Shown here: positions 34,905-43,499 of the stretch, piece by piece | How positions within the stretch are numbered: the first letter of the stretch is position 1 | Layout of the letters: each line of letters opens with the position of its first letter | Origin: JACCZX01 sp963807155 | GTDB taxonomy: Bacteria; Pseudomonadota; Gammaproteobacteria; Burkholderiales; Burkholderiaceae_F | Length of the DNA: 64,000 nucleotides | Direction: 5' to 3' | Assembly (NCBI GenBank): GCA_963807155.1 | Contig: CAWEAZ010000029.1 | Location: 248,001-312,000 of the forward strand | Position numbers and translations under genes: made by a program | The notes under the pieces: generated by a model | Told to the model about the DNA's origin: nothing | Seen by the model: the letters and a program-made list of their open reading frames with translations, nothing else | The model's database searches: none

Positions 34905-35531
34905 TCAGGCCAAACGTGGATTGAGCGTGTACGTGCCGGTCAGGTGTGCCTTCGCAATGACGTGACCCTCGATCGCCTTCAACACATCCGGTCCGCTGAA
35001 CTTGCCTTCAAGTGGCACATGGGCGACATCGAGCGCGTACAGGGTGAACACGTAGCGGTGCACGATCGAGTCGTTCCACGGCGGGCACGGACCGTCGTAG
35101 CCGAAATAGTCGCCGTTCATGTCGTGATCGTTGGCGAACCAGTCGGTATAGCCGTTCACGCCATGCCGCGTGTTGTTCGGCGCCACCGGTCCGTTCTTGC
35201 CGCGCGGTTTCACTCCTTTGGAATAACTTCCCTCTTCGATCAAGCGCTGCGTCGGCGGAATATCGACCAGCACCCAGTGATAAAAATCGACGCGGGGTAA
35301 CGCCGCCGGAATTTCCCGGTCTTCCTTGAACAGATCGTCGGGCTTGCTCGGAACATCGACGTCGTGACAAATCAGCGCAAATGACTTTGTCCCCGCCGGA
35401 ACGTCGTCCCACGCAAGGTGTGGATTTAGGTTTTCCGACAGCGTTGCATGTTTGGTCGGATCGGTCTTGCAAAACGCGAACTCGGCCGGAATTGGCTTAC
35501 CGTCTTCGAGTGAATCGCTGGATAGTTTCAT
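34905..35531 (-). CDS. YbhB/YbcL family PEBP-like protein
   Basis: A phosphatidylethanolamine-binding-protein-like fold of 208 residues with the ligand-site motifs LICHDVDVPSKPDD and FYHWVLVDIPPT, and GYDGPCPPWNDSIVHRY. The open frame runs far upstream but the ATG at 35531 (MKLSSDSLEDGKPIPAEF) follows AGGAAAA and matches family starts. The biochemical role in bacteria is not settled. It forms a pair with the histidine phosphatase and is divergent from the desaturase with a 70-base gap. Confidence 0.87.
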   Translation of the reverse strand: MKLSSDSLEDGKPIPAEFAFCKTDPTKHATLSENLNPHLAWDDVPAGTKSFALICHDVDVPSKPDDLFKEDREIPAALPRVDFYHWVLVDIPPTQRLIEEGSYSKGVKPRGKNGPVAPNNTRHGVNGYTDWFANDHDMNGDYFGYDGPCPPWNDSIVHRYVFTLYALDVAHVPLEGKFSGPDVLKAIEGHVIAKAHLTGTYTLNPRLA

Positions 35532-35601
35532 CGGTTTTCCTGCGGGCTGCCGAAGCTTATATTGGTGGTCATCATAGGCGACAGAGGAACGTTGCAAGGG
35601 C

Positions 35602-36648
35602 ATGACAAACGAGGCAACGCCAGAACGCGGCGAAGAGTTCCGTGACGACCTGCGCGGCACGGCGGCAAGCCCCGTGCGCGCCGACGCAGCGCAAGTACGC
35701 CGGCTGTTGCCGGCCGAAACGCTGGCCGATCTGACCCGGCTGTCCCCGTTGCGTTCGACACTTGCAGTAGCGACGACCCTCGGAACCATCGCGCTGGTGC
35801 TGGGCATCGCCTGGACGCACTTCACGTGGTGGATCGTGCTGCCCGCCGTGTTCTTGATCGGTATTCAGCAGCACGCATTGTTCGTGCTGGCACACGACTC
35901 AGCGCACTACCGCCTTTACGGAACTCGATGGCTAAACGATGCGATCGGCCGTTTCGTCGGAACCATCGGCGGCGTGTCGATGATGAGCTACCGTGTCATT
36001 CACCGGCTGCATCACAACAATCTCTACGGTGAAGTCGATCCCGATATCGCTCTGCACGGCGGATATCCAAGAGGCAAGGTCTATCTGCTGAAAAAACTCG
36101 CGAAAGACATCTGCGGATTGACCGCGTTCAAAACATACGCGTACTTCTTCGGCAATCCTGCGATCAACGCAGATACGCAGCAGGCGCAACGTCCGCTCGA
36201 TGACACGTCGGTCGCACTACGCACGGCGGCCCGGCGCGACCGCTGGGGCGTGGTCGCCTTTCATGTCGGCGCGCCGATCGTGGCGCTGGCGCTCGGCGGG
36301 CCGCTCGCCCTGCTCAAGTACCTAGTCCTGTGGACGCTGCCGCTCGCCACCGTTATTCAACCGATTCTGCGATTGCGCGCAGTGTGCGAACACGGTGCGG
36401 TGACCGATCTTTCAACCCCGCTAACTGCGGCCCGTACGAACCTCGTCGGCCCGCTGGCGCGCTTCGTCATGTTCCCGCATCACGTGAACTATCACGTCGA
36501 GCACCATCTGTTTCCGGCAGTTCCACACTATCGATTGCCGCAATTGCATGCGGAGCTTGCGCAGCGCGGAGTGTTCAAGAATGCCGAAGTAAGACCGCTT
36601 CGGGAAACGTTCAAACGCATTTTTGCGGAGCGGCAGCAATTGGCGTAG
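35602..36648 (+). CDS. Fatty acid desaturase family protein
   Basis: A membrane di-iron desaturase of 348 residues. Three His boxes are in place: H98 in HDSAH, H134 in HRLHHNN, and H298-H302 in HVEHH. Hydrophobic segments surround them (TTLGTIALVLGIAWTHFTWW and LALGGPLALLKYLVLWT). The ATG at 35602 follows a GCAAGGG site. It could introduce double bonds into membrane lipids or act on a carotenoid or other lipid; the exact substrate is unclear. It is convergent with tyrS, 11 bases apart. Confidence 0.87.
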   Translation: MTNEATPERGEEFRDDLRGTAASPVRADAAQVRRLLPAETLADLTRLSPLRSTLAVATTLGTIALVLGIAWTHFTWWIVLPAVFLIGIQQHALFVLAHDSAHYRLYGTRWLNDAIGRFVGTIGGVSMMSYRVIHRLHHNNLYGEVDPDIALHGGYPRGKVYLLKKLAKDICGLTAFKTYAYFFGNPAINADTQQAQRPLDDTSVALRTAARRDRWGVVAFHVGAPIVALALGGPLALLKYLVLWTLPLATVIQPILRLRAVCEHGAVTDLSTPLTAARTNLVGPLARFVMFPHHVNYHVEHHLFPAVPHYRLPQLHAELAQRGVFKNAEVRPLRETFKRIFAERQQLA

Positions 36649-36659
36649 TGCTTGACGGT

Positions 36660-37898
36660 CTATTCCACCGTTACGCGCGCCCACCTACGCTTGCCAATCT
36701 GGACAACGTACGTTCCTCGCTTGACTACGAGCGCGCGGTCGCTGACTTTCTCGCCGTCGATCTTGACTCCGCCCTGCTCGACGCTTCGGATCGCTTCACT
36801 CGTCGATGACACCAGTCCGGCCTGCTTTAGCAATGTGGCTATGGCTACGCCGGTATCGCCCCCCGTCACTGCAACCTCTGGCATCTCATTTGGGATCGCG
36901 CCTGCCTTGAAGCGCGCCATGAACTCGAACGCCGCCATCTCGGCGGCCTGCTCTGAGTGAAACCGTGTCACGATTTCCTTTGCCAGCAAACGTTTGACGT
37001 CGCGCGGATTGCGCCCTTCGCGTGTCTGCTGCTTCAACCCTTCGATTTCCTCGTTTGAGCGCAGCGACAGCAGGTCGTACCAGCGCCACATCAGCTCGTC
37101 CGAGATCGACATCGTCTTCGAAAACATGTCGAACGCAGGCTCGGTGATGCCGATGTAATTGTTTTTGCTCTTTGACATCTTCTCGACGCCATCGAGTCCT
37201 TCCAGCAGCGGCATCGTCAGGATGCATTGCGGCTCCTGGTCGTACTGGCGCTGCATCTCGCGGCCCACCAGCAGATTAAAACGCTGGTCGGTGCCACCAA
37301 GCTCGATGTCGGATTCGAGCGCGACCGAGTCGTAGCCTTGCATCAACGGATACAGCAGCTCGTGCATCGCAATCGGAGTGTTTTCGCGGTATCGCGTCGC
37401 AAAGTCGTCGCGCTCAAGCAACCTGGCCAGCGTGTAGTGGGCAGCCAGCTTGATCATGCCGGCCGCGCCAAGCGGCTCGGACCATTCGGAGTTGTAGCGG
37501 ATCTCGGTCTTTTCGCGCCGGAGCACAAGCCCGGCCTGATCGAAGTAGGTCTTCGCGTTCTCCTGGACCTGCTCGCGCGACAGAGGCGGCCGCGTCGTGT
37601 TACGGCCCGACGGGTCGCCGATCAGCGCAGTGAAATCGCCGATCAAGAAAATGACAGTGTGGCCGAGATCCTGCAGCTGTCGCAGCTTGTTCAGCACAAC
37701 GGTATGGCCGAGGTGAAGGTCGGGCGCGGTTGCATCGAGACCAAGCTTGCAGCGCAACGGCTTCCCCGTCGCCTCCGACCGCGCAAGCTTTTGTTCGAAC
37801 TCGGATTCGACCAGCAACTCGTCGCTGCCACGCTTGACCAGCGCCAGCGCGCGTTCGACTTCCGGTCCCACTGTGTAAATTTTGCTCTTGGGTTGCAT
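36660..37898 (-). CDS. tyrS: Tyrosyl-tRNA synthetase
   Basis: A class I aminoacyl-tRNA synthetase of 412 residues. It has the HIGH-type motif DLHLGHTVVLNKL, the signature KMSKSKNNYIGI, and a C-terminal S4 RNA-binding domain (VEQGGVKIDGEKVSDRALVV). It matches the shorter TyrS type (TyrRZ-like) common in betaproteobacteria. The ATG at 37898 starts MQPKSKIYTVGPEVE. It is divergent from the M23 peptidase, with a curious terminator-like hairpin in between. Confidence 0.95.
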   Translation of the reverse strand: MQPKSKIYTVGPEVERALALVKRGSDELLVESEFEQKLARSEATGKPLRCKLGLDATAPDLHLGHTVVLNKLRQLQDLGHTVIFLIGDFTALIGDPSGRNTTRPPLSREQVQENAKTYFDQAGLVLRREKTEIRYNSEWSEPLGAAGMIKLAAHYTLARLLERDDFATRYRENTPIAMHELLYPLMQGYDSVALESDIELGGTDQRFNLLVGREMQRQYDQEPQCILTMPLLEGLDGVEKMSKSKNNYIGITEPAFDMFSKTMSISDELMWRWYDLLSLRSNEEIEGLKQQTREGRNPRDVKRLLAKEIVTRFHSEQAAEMAAFEFMARFKAGAIPNEMPEVAVTGGDTGVAIATLLKQAGLVSSTSEAIRSVEQGGVKIDGEKVSDRALVVKRGTYVVQIGKRRWARVTVE

Positions 37899-37943
37899 GC
37901 GGTTCTGCGGTTCGTTGCCTGCGAGGCGCTGGCCTCGGTTTCA

Positions 37944-37960
37944 CCCGAGCTATACTCGGG
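37944..37960. promoter_or_regulatory. Inverted repeat over a possible -10 box in the tyrS/M23 intergenic region
   Basis: CCCGAG (37944-37949) and CTCGGG (37955-37960) flank CTATA. The centre reads TATACT on the plus strand and TATAGC on the minus strand, either of which could be a -10 box. Neither has a convincing -35 partner. The repeat could be an operator; this is inference. Confidence 0.3.
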
Positions 37961-37968
37961 TCCTCGAT

Positions 37969-37998
37969 AAAAAAGCGCACCGAAACGTGCGCTTTTTT
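37969..37998. terminator. Bidirectional terminator-like hairpin between divergent tyrS and the M23 gene
   Basis: AAAAAAGCGCAC (37969-37980), loop CGAAAC, GTGCGCTTTTTT (37987-37998). It has GC stem plus T runs on both strands, the form of a bidirectional intrinsic terminator. Its place is odd: both neighbouring genes read away from it, so it would stop transcripts before they reach a start codon unless their promoters lie inside it. Confidence 0.75.
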
Positions 37999-38023
37999 GT
38001 ACCGGCAAATTTCTTCTTGGTAG

Positions 38024-39448
38024 ATGCCATTGTCGATTCTATCCAAACGACTTGCACTTTTTGCAGATGACACACGACTCGGGTTTCGGTTGGTGTCGCG
38101 GCGATGGAAACAGGTAGAGCGGGCAAAGCGTAAGCGCATCGAGCTAGCTGCGGTTTTTTCGCTGTTGCCTCTGTCTGCGGCACTCGCCGCCTTGGCGGCT
38201 GTGCCCGCCGCTTTCGAACTCGATCAATCGCAGACGCAGCCCGTGATTGAAAGCGTAACGACACCTTCGATCTCGGATCAGGTCACGTATCTGCTCGCGC
38301 GCGAGGACACTCATTTGCGTGAAGCTCGCGTGCAGCGTGGCGAAACGCTCGCCGGGTTGTTTGGCCGGCTCGGCATTGGCGACGCCGCCGCGTTGCGCTT
38401 TGCGCAGACGGATGCGTCGGCGCGGCCGCTGGTCAGGTTGGCGCCCGGCCGTTTCGTTCAAGCCAGCATTACATCGGATGGCGGGCTGGGCTGGCTGAAG
38501 GTGCACGGTGCAGGCGACCTGGACGGTGCGCTCGCCACCACACGTATTCTGACCATCGATCGAAGCAAAGAAAGTGCATCCGGCTTTCGCGCGGTCGAGT
38601 CTGATGTCGCGCTCGAGCGCCGTGTCGATTTCAAGAGCGGCGAGGTACGCGTTTCGCTTTTCGGCGCGACCGATGAAGCGGAGGTTCCCGACGCTGTTGC
38701 GCAGCAGATGATCGATGCGCTCGAAAGCGAGATCGACTTTCTTCGTGACCTGCGCCGCGGCGCCCGTTTTCGTGTCATTTACGAATCGTTGTACGCATCC
38801 GGCGAATACCTGCGTGCGGGTCGCCTGTTGGCGGTCGAGCTTGAAAATAACGGCAAGCGCTTCTCGGCCTACTGGTTCGCCAACGGCAGCAAACACGGCG
38901 GCTTCTACGCCGCCGACGGACGCAGCCTGAAACAGGCATTTTTGCGGTCGCCGCTGGAATACACACGCGTCAGCTCCGGTTTCAGCAGCAACCGCACGCA
39001 TCCGATGTTCGGCTACGACGCTGCGCACCGAGGAATCGACTACTCCGCCGCCGCCGGGACCAACGTGCGTTCGATTGCCGAAGGTGTCGTCACGTTTGCC
39101 GGTTGGCAACGTGGTTACGGCAACATGGTCGAGATTCGGCACGACGGCAAACACGCGACGTTGTATGCGCATCTGCAGTCGGTCACACCAGGCCTGCGCC
39201 AGGGTCTTCGCATTGGACAGGGCGACTCGGTCGGCACCGTCGGCATGACAGGTTGGGCGACCGGTCCGCATCTGCACTTTGAATTGAAGGTGCATGACCA
39301 GCACGTCAACCCGCTGACCGCCGAACTACCGGCGGCCGAGCCGCTGGCTGCGTCGCAGCTCGAACACTTCGCTCGCACCGCCGCTCCGCTGCGCGCTCAG
39401 CTGGCTTTGCTGGAACGCGTGAGTATCGCCCTCGATCGCCCGCGCTAA
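38024..39448 (+). CDS. M23 family (LytM-type) peptidoglycan metallopeptidase
   Basis: An envelope protein of 474 residues with one N-terminal membrane segment (IELAAVFSLLPLSAALAAL), so likely anchored in the inner membrane with its bulk periplasmic. A middle region resembles the LysM/OapA-like part of MepM-type peptidases (VQRGETLAGLFGRLGIGD). The C-terminal M23 domain has the zinc motif HRGIDYSA, then YGNMVEIRHDGKHATLYAH and TGPHLHFEL. All expected zinc ligands are present, so it is probably an active endopeptidase. It lies just upstream of anmK, which recycles peptidoglycan sugar. Confidence 0.9.
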   Translation: MPLSILSKRLALFADDTRLGFRLVSRRWKQVERAKRKRIELAAVFSLLPLSAALAALAAVPAAFELDQSQTQPVIESVTTPSISDQVTYLLAREDTHLREARVQRGETLAGLFGRLGIGDAAALRFAQTDASARPLVRLAPGRFVQASITSDGGLGWLKVHGAGDLDGALATTRILTIDRSKESASGFRAVESDVALERRVDFKSGEVRVSLFGATDEAEVPDAVAQQMIDALESEIDFLRDLRRGARFRVIYESLYASGEYLRAGRLLAVELENNGKRFSAYWFANGSKHGGFYAADGRSLKQAFLRSPLEYTRVSSGFSSNRTHPMFGYDAAHRGIDYSAAAGTNVRSIAEGVVTFAGWQRGYGNMVEIRHDGKHATLYAHLQSVTPGLRQGLRIGQGDSVGTVGMTGWATGPHLHFELKVHDQHVNPLTAELPAAEPLAASQLEHFARTAAPLRAQLALLERVSIALDRPR

Positions 39449-39466
39449 CGCGCGCGTAGAGCCGCC

Positions 39467-40576
39467 TTGCTTTTTATCGGTTTAATGTCGGGCACGAGCC
39501 TGGACGGCGTCGACGCCGTTCTTGCAGACTGCACGCATGCGCCGCCAAAGTCATTGGCTCACGCGTATCGCGCGTTTCCCGACGGGCTGCGCGCTTCATT
39601 AACAGCACTTTGCACAACCGGTCCGGATGAAATTGAGCGCAGCGGCGTCGCTGCGCGCGATCTGGTCCAGCTGTATGCGGCCGTTGTCGACGATGTGCTG
39701 CAGATGGCAGGTGTGGCGCGCTCGGCAGTGCGCGCGATCGGAGCGCACGGTCAGACGGTACGACACAGGCCGCAGCTAGGCTTCAGCGTGCAACTCAATG
39801 CGCCGGCGCTGCTGGCGGAACTGTCGGGAATCGACGTCGTCGCCGACTTCAGAAGCCGCGACATTGCCGCCGGAGGTCACGGTGCCCCGCTCGCGTCGCT
39901 GTTTCACATTGCAGCGTTTAGCGGCCCGCTGCCGCGCGCGGTGATCAACGTCGGCGGCATCAGCAATCTGACGGGATTACCGAAAGCAGGAAGAGACGAG
40001 GACGTGGTGGGCTTCGATATCGGGCCCGGCAACCTGTTGCTCGACCATTGGGCGCACAAACACTTCGCAATGCCATTCGATCGCGACGGTGCGATTGCGA
40101 TGTCGGCCCGCGCCGATCAACCGCTGCTCGATGCCTTGCTCGCAGAGCCATTTTTTTCCGAGCCGCCCCCAAAGAGCAGCGGACGCGAGCTCTTTTCCCC
40201 CATGTGGCTCGAGCGCGCGCTGCAGAACCGAGACCTCGAACCCGCGACGGTTCTGGCCACCTTGACCCGCCTCAGCGCCATTGCGATCGGACGCGCGGTT
40301 AACAGCTGGTTTCCGCAGGCAAACGACGTCGTCATATGCGGCGGTGGCGCCCGCAACGCGACGTTGCTCCGGATGCTGGAATCGGAGTGCGCGCCGCGCG
40401 CCGTCGTTGCGTCTTCAGCAGTCGGTGTCGAACCCGATCAGGTCGAAGCGCTGGCGTTCGCGTGGCTCGCTAACGTCCACGTCAGCGGTCAACCCGGCAA
40501 TGTTCCAAGCGTGACCGGTGCACGCGGTGGCAGGATTCTCGGCGCGCTTTATCCAGCACAAGCACTTGGCAAGTGA
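39467..40576 (+). CDS. anmK: Anhydro-N-acetylmuramic acid kinase
   Basis: A peptidoglycan-recycling kinase of 369 residues that opens and phosphorylates 1,6-anhydroMurNAc. It begins at a TTG (39467) with LFIGLMSGTSLDGVDAVLAD; the TTG is preferred since the ATG six codons later would cut the family motif. Other marks are GAHGQTVRHRP, FDIGPGNLLLDHW and ICGGGARNATLLRML. It lies 18 bases after the M23 peptidase on the same strand, pairing cell-wall cutting with fragment recovery. Confidence 0.92.
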   Translation: MLFIGLMSGTSLDGVDAVLADCTHAPPKSLAHAYRAFPDGLRASLTALCTTGPDEIERSGVAARDLVQLYAAVVDDVLQMAGVARSAVRAIGAHGQTVRHRPQLGFSVQLNAPALLAELSGIDVVADFRSRDIAAGGHGAPLASLFHIAAFSGPLPRAVINVGGISNLTGLPKAGRDEDVVGFDIGPGNLLLDHWAHKHFAMPFDRDGAIAMSARADQPLLDALLAEPFFSEPPPKSSGRELFSPMWLERALQNRDLEPATVLATLTRLSAIAIGRAVNSWFPQANDVVICGGGARNATLLRMLESECAPRAVVASSAVGVEPDQVEALAFAWLANVHVSGQPGNVPSVTGARGGRILGALYPAQALGK

Positions 40577-40596
40577 GTAGCAAACTGGAGGTCGCA

Positions 40597-40625
40597 ATAA
40601 AAAAGGCGCCCACAGGCGCCTTCAC
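40597..40625. terminator. Bidirectional terminator between anmK and erpA
   Basis: AAGGCGCC (40603-40610), loop CACA, GGCGCCTT (40615-40622). On the minus strand the stem is followed by a run of six or more Ts, so it is strong for erpA; on the plus strand it also serves anmK. Confidence 0.9.
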
Positions 40626-40640
40626 TTTTTACGCAATTCG

Positions 40641-40991
40641 CTATGCCGAAAACGAAGACCCGCAACCACACGTTGTTGTGGCGTTCGGATTCTTGATCAC
40701 GAACTGCGCTCCCTCTAGATCCTCTTTGTAATCGATCTCGGCGCCGACCAGGTACTGGTAGCTCATCGAATCAATCAGCAACGTAACGCCGTTTTTTTCC
40801 ATCGACGCGTCGTCTTCGTTAACCACTTCGTCAAACGTAAATCCATACTGAAAACCGGAGCAGCCGCCACCCTGCACGAAGACGCGCAGTTTCAGGTCGG
40901 CATTACCTTCCTCTTCAATCAGGCTTTTGACCTTGGCCGCCGCAGCGTCGGTGAAAACCAACGGTGCCGGCATTTCGACCATAGCGTTCAT
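40641..40991 (-). CDS. erpA: Iron-sulfur cluster insertion protein ErpA
   Basis: An A-type carrier of 116 residues that delivers Fe-S clusters to target proteins. The three ligand cysteines are in QGGGCSGFQYGF and TTCGCGSSF. The ATG at 40991 begins MNAMVEMPAPLVFTDAAA. It is downstream of the bactofilin gene on the same strand, a usual order in Burkholderiales. Confidence 0.93.
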   Translation of the reverse strand: MNAMVEMPAPLVFTDAAAAKVKSLIEEEGNADLKLRVFVQGGGCSGFQYGFTFDEVVNEDDASMEKNGVTLLIDSMSYQYLVGAEIDYKEDLEGAQFVIKNPNATTTCGCGSSFSA

Positions 40992-41466
40992 TGCATAACT
41001 CCACTCTGACTTGCGGCTCGATTATAGGCGGTCGAGCGCGTCTTAAGTCATCTGAAATGGCGCCGCCGGCGGCTAATTTCAACGTTGCCGGCCCTTTATT
41101 TGACCGCTCTGACGCCTGATAGATCAGTCGCCCTTCGACAACCGCGCCCTGATGGATCTCAATGGCTCGATAGTGAACGTCGCCCGTGACGCGCGCCTTC
41201 GGCTGAAGCTCGAGCAGCTCCGTCACATGCACCGGTCCTGTGATGCGTCCCGATACCACCAGATGTGCCGCGTGCACTTCGCCTTCGACGTGGCCCAGCT
41301 CGCTGACAACCACCATGCACGCATCGCCGGTGGCACAGCGGACGTTACCTTTGACCATGCCGTCTATACGCAGCCCTCCTGTGTACGACAGGTTGCCTTC
41401 GACCGTCGTGCCGTTGCCGATCAATGTGCCGATCGTGTGGGGTGCCACCGATTTGTTTCCGAACAT
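40915..41466 (-). CDS. Bactofilin (polymer-forming cytoskeletal protein)
   Basis: A small beta-helical scaffolding protein. The ATG at 41466 begins MFGNKSVAPHTIGTLIGNG, followed by VEGNLSYTGGLRIDGMVKG and VTGDVHYRAIEIHQGAVVEG, the bactofilin repeat pattern. As read it is 183 residues and overlaps erpA by 77 bases, with an unusual Arg-rich tail. One extra base in the run near 41060 would instead end it at about 41043 (140 residues, the family size). I think the longer tail is an artefact. It follows the DUF6776-like gene after 7 bases. Confidence 0.82.
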   Translation of the reverse strand: MFGNKSVAPHTIGTLIGNGTTVEGNLSYTGGLRIDGMVKGNVRCATGDACMVVVSELGHVEGEVHAAHLVVSGRITGPVHVTELLELQPKARVTGDVHYRAIEIHQGAVVEGRLIYQASERSNKGPATLKLAAGGAISDDLRRARPPIIEPQVRVELCNERYGRNAGTVGFHRRCGGQGQKPD

Positions 41467-41473
41467 TGTTGCC

Positions 41474-42280
41474 TCACATCGTGAAAGTTTGCTGCGCGCG
41501 CACTTCACCGTTGGACTGGATCTTGACGAGCACCGATCGCACCACTGCTCCCTCGGGAAGTTCAAACGTTCCCTCGACGCGCTGATAGTGCCGGAATGCC
41601 AATGGCGGCGGGCCGGCGTCTGGAATTGTGGCGTCCGGTAGCTGCAAGATCCAAGGGCGACCGCCCTGGTGCAGGCTGACTGTTAGCGACACTGCGCCGA
41701 TGAAATCGCGCTCGGGTCGGCCGCTTTGCTGGACCAGCAGGCGATAGCGCAATGCCTGCGGTTCATCTCCAGGTTTGCGATTCGCTTTACGGACCGGCTC
41801 GCGACCGTTTTCGCGCTCCGAGTCGTTCAGCGCTTGCAGCCGAAAACTGCGAATGACGACGTTTCCCTTCGCATTTGCCGGTGTGGGAAGCAAGCTTTCG
41901 AAAAATGCGAGGTCTTCCTTCAAACGCGCGTTCTCGTTTTCGAGAGCTTTCAGCTGCGCTTGCACCTGCTCCGAGGCTGCGCGATCGATCTTCTGCTGAT
42001 TCTCCAACTGCACCAGTAGCGCGAGCTTGCTGTCTCTTTCTGCGGTCGCCTGTTTCGCGTCCGCCCTGATTTTCTCGATCTCCACCGATAGCGCTCCGAC
42101 ATCGTGTGGCACCGGTGGGCGACTGCCGCTATACGCGATCAGCGCAGCAGCAACGATCAGCGCGATGATCAGCATCATCGCCAACAGCAGCATCGCCTTG
42201 GCGCGCCATGGCAGCTCGCTGCGAACCGCGACTCGCATCGCATTCGCCGGGTTACTGCGCAACCAACGCTTTCGTCTCAT
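41474..42280 (-). CDS. DUF6776-like membrane-anchored coiled-coil protein
   Basis: A protein of about 268 residues with one N-terminal membrane segment (MLLLAMMLIIALIVAAALIAY), then a coiled coil (EKIRADAKQATAERDSKLAL onward through LKALENENARLKEDLAFF) and a C-terminal beta-rich domain (LTVSLHQGGRPWILQLPDA). I chose the ATG at 42280; the frame is open to 42451 but that extension is basic and unlike the family. It is the gene before bactofilin in Burkholderiales-type operons. The function is unknown. Confidence 0.8.
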   Translation of the reverse strand: MRRKRWLRSNPANAMRVAVRSELPWRAKAMLLLAMMLIIALIVAAALIAYSGSRPPVPHDVGALSVEIEKIRADAKQATAERDSKLALLVQLENQQKIDRAASEQVQAQLKALENENARLKEDLAFFESLLPTPANAKGNVVIRSFRLQALNDSERENGREPVRKANRKPGDEPQALRYRLLVQQSGRPERDFIGAVSLTVSLHQGGRPWILQLPDATIPDAGPPPLAFRHYQRVEGTFELPEGAVVRSVLVKIQSNGEVRAQQTFTM

Positions 42281-42492
42281 CCGATTGAGCAGGCAGATTG
42301 ATGCAAACCACGCCTCCTGTGCACCCGACCCACGCCTAGCGTCCGGTTGAGAAGAAGCTCCTCGCAACAGGCGGCGGCGAACCTTCTTCCGTGGGCAGTA
42401 TAGGGCGGGGAGCGACAAAGATCGTGCCGCGATTGGATGTATCGCAAACACGCATCCCCAAAACAGGGGCTAAGCACTCAAGAGTCGAACGC

Positions 42493-42511
42493 GGCGCGCC
42501 GAAAGCGCGCC
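42493..42511 (-). other. Hairpin after rpsI
   Basis: GGCGCGC (42493-42499), loop CGAAA, GCGCGCC (42505-42511), just past the rpsI stop on the minus strand. No T run follows. It may stabilise the ribosomal mRNA end or act as a weak terminator. Confidence 0.45.
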
Positions 42512-42515
42512 AGTG

Positions 42516-42908
42516 CTATCGCTTCGAGAACTGCTTGCGGCGACGGGCCTTGCGGAAGCCGACCTTCTTGCGTTCGACTTCGCGCGCATCACGAGTGACG
42601 AGACCTGCCCCCGATAACGCAGGCTTCAGCGTTTCGTCGTAGTCGATCAGTGCGCGTGCAATGCCGTGGCGCACGGCACCTGCCTGCCCGGATTCGCCGC
42701 CGCCATGAACGTTGATCTGGACGTCAAACGTGGCGATGTGATTGGTCAGCGCCAGTGGCTGCCGCGCGATCATGCGACCCGTTTCGCGCTGAAAATATTC
42801 GTCGATCGGGCGGCCGTTGATCACGATTGCGCCGCTGCCACGCTTCATGAATACGCGCGCTACCGAGCTCTTACGACGCCCGGTTCCATAGTTGTAGTTG
42901 CCGATCAT
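42516..42908 (-). CDS. rpsI: 30S ribosomal protein S9
   Basis: A 130-residue small-subunit protein that contacts the P-site tRNA through its C-terminal tail. It starts MIGNYNYGTGRRKSSVARVF and ends KKVGFRKARRRKQFSKR. It follows rplM after 43 bases in the standard operon. Confidence 0.97.
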   Translation of the reverse strand: MIGNYNYGTGRRKSSVARVFMKRGSGAIVINGRPIDEYFQRETGRMIARQPLALTNHIATFDVQINVHGGGESGQAGAVRHGIARALIDYDETLKPALSGAGLVTRDAREVERKKVGFRKARRRKQFSKR

Positions 42909-42951
42909 GTGTGTACCAGTCGTTCGTTAGCGCTCGTCGTCGACGATCGCA

Positions 42952-43380
42952 TTAAATTTCGAGAGCCTTCGGCTGTTGCGCGGTATGCGGATGCTCGTCG
43001 GCCGCGTAAATCTTCAGCTTCTTGATCATCGCGTACCCAAGCGGGCCCTTGGGAAGCATGCCCTTCACTGCCAGATGCAATGCGCGACCCGGGAAGCGTT
43101 CCTGCATTTTTTTGAAATTGGTTTCGTAGACGCCACCGGGGTAGCCACTGTGGCGGTAATACGTCTTGTCTTCGCTTTTGTTACCGGTCATGCGAAGCTT
43201 CGCAGCGTTGACCACGACGATGTAGTCGCCGGTATCGACGTGTGGCGTGTACTCTGGCTTGTGCTTGCCGCGCAGACGCAGCGCGATCTGGCTGGCAAGG
43301 CGGCCTACGACTTTCTCGCTGCCGTCAACGAGTAACCAGTTACGCTGGACTTCGTGGTGCTTTGCAGAAAACGTTTTCAT
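42952..43380 (-). CDS. rplM: 50S ribosomal protein L13
   Basis: A 142-residue large-subunit protein. It begins MKTFSAKHHEVQRNWLLVDG and has GKVVGRLASQIA-like (EKVVGRLASQIALRLRGK) and HSGYPGGVYETNF. It is the first gene of the rplM-rpsI operon, with a promoter about 50 bases upstream. Confidence 0.97.
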   Translation of the reverse strand: MKTFSAKHHEVQRNWLLVDGSEKVVGRLASQIALRLRGKHKPEYTPHVDTGDYIVVVNAAKLRMTGNKSEDKTYYRHSGYPGGVYETNFKKMQERFPGRALHLAVKGMLPKGPLGYAMIKKLKIYAADEHPHTAQQPKALEI

Positions 43381-43429
43381 TGAGGTGCTCGAATTCGAAT
43401 ACTGTGGTGCTTGCGCAGCGGAACCCGAA

Positions 43430-43459
43430 ATTCTATTCGTTCAGGGGGTTACGACGCAA
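43430..43459 (-). promoter_or_regulatory. Candidate sigma70 promoter of rplM-rpsI
   Basis: On the minus strand TTGCGT (43459-43454), 18 bases, TAGAAT (43435-43430). The -10 box is about 50 bases before the rplM ATG. It lies between the upstream terminator-like hairpin and the gene, so rplM would be transcribed independently. Confidence 0.5.
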
Positions 43460-43467
43460 GGAGCCTT

Positions 43468-43499
43468 AAAAAAACGGCCCAGACGGAGGGTCCGGGCCG
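43468..43499 (-). terminator. Minus-strand terminator upstream of rplM
   Basis: CGGCC (43475-43479) pairs with GGCCG (43495-43499), and inside this CGGA pairs with TCCG around a GGG loop. On the minus strand the stem is followed by seven Ts (43474-43468). It sits about 90 bases before the rplM start, with no minus-strand gene upstream to terminate. Confidence 0.7.

Noticed and set aside
38144..39304. A 386-codon minus-strand frame opposite the M23 peptidase
   Set aside because: No similarity, no start signal, fully covered by a convincing gene on the other strand.
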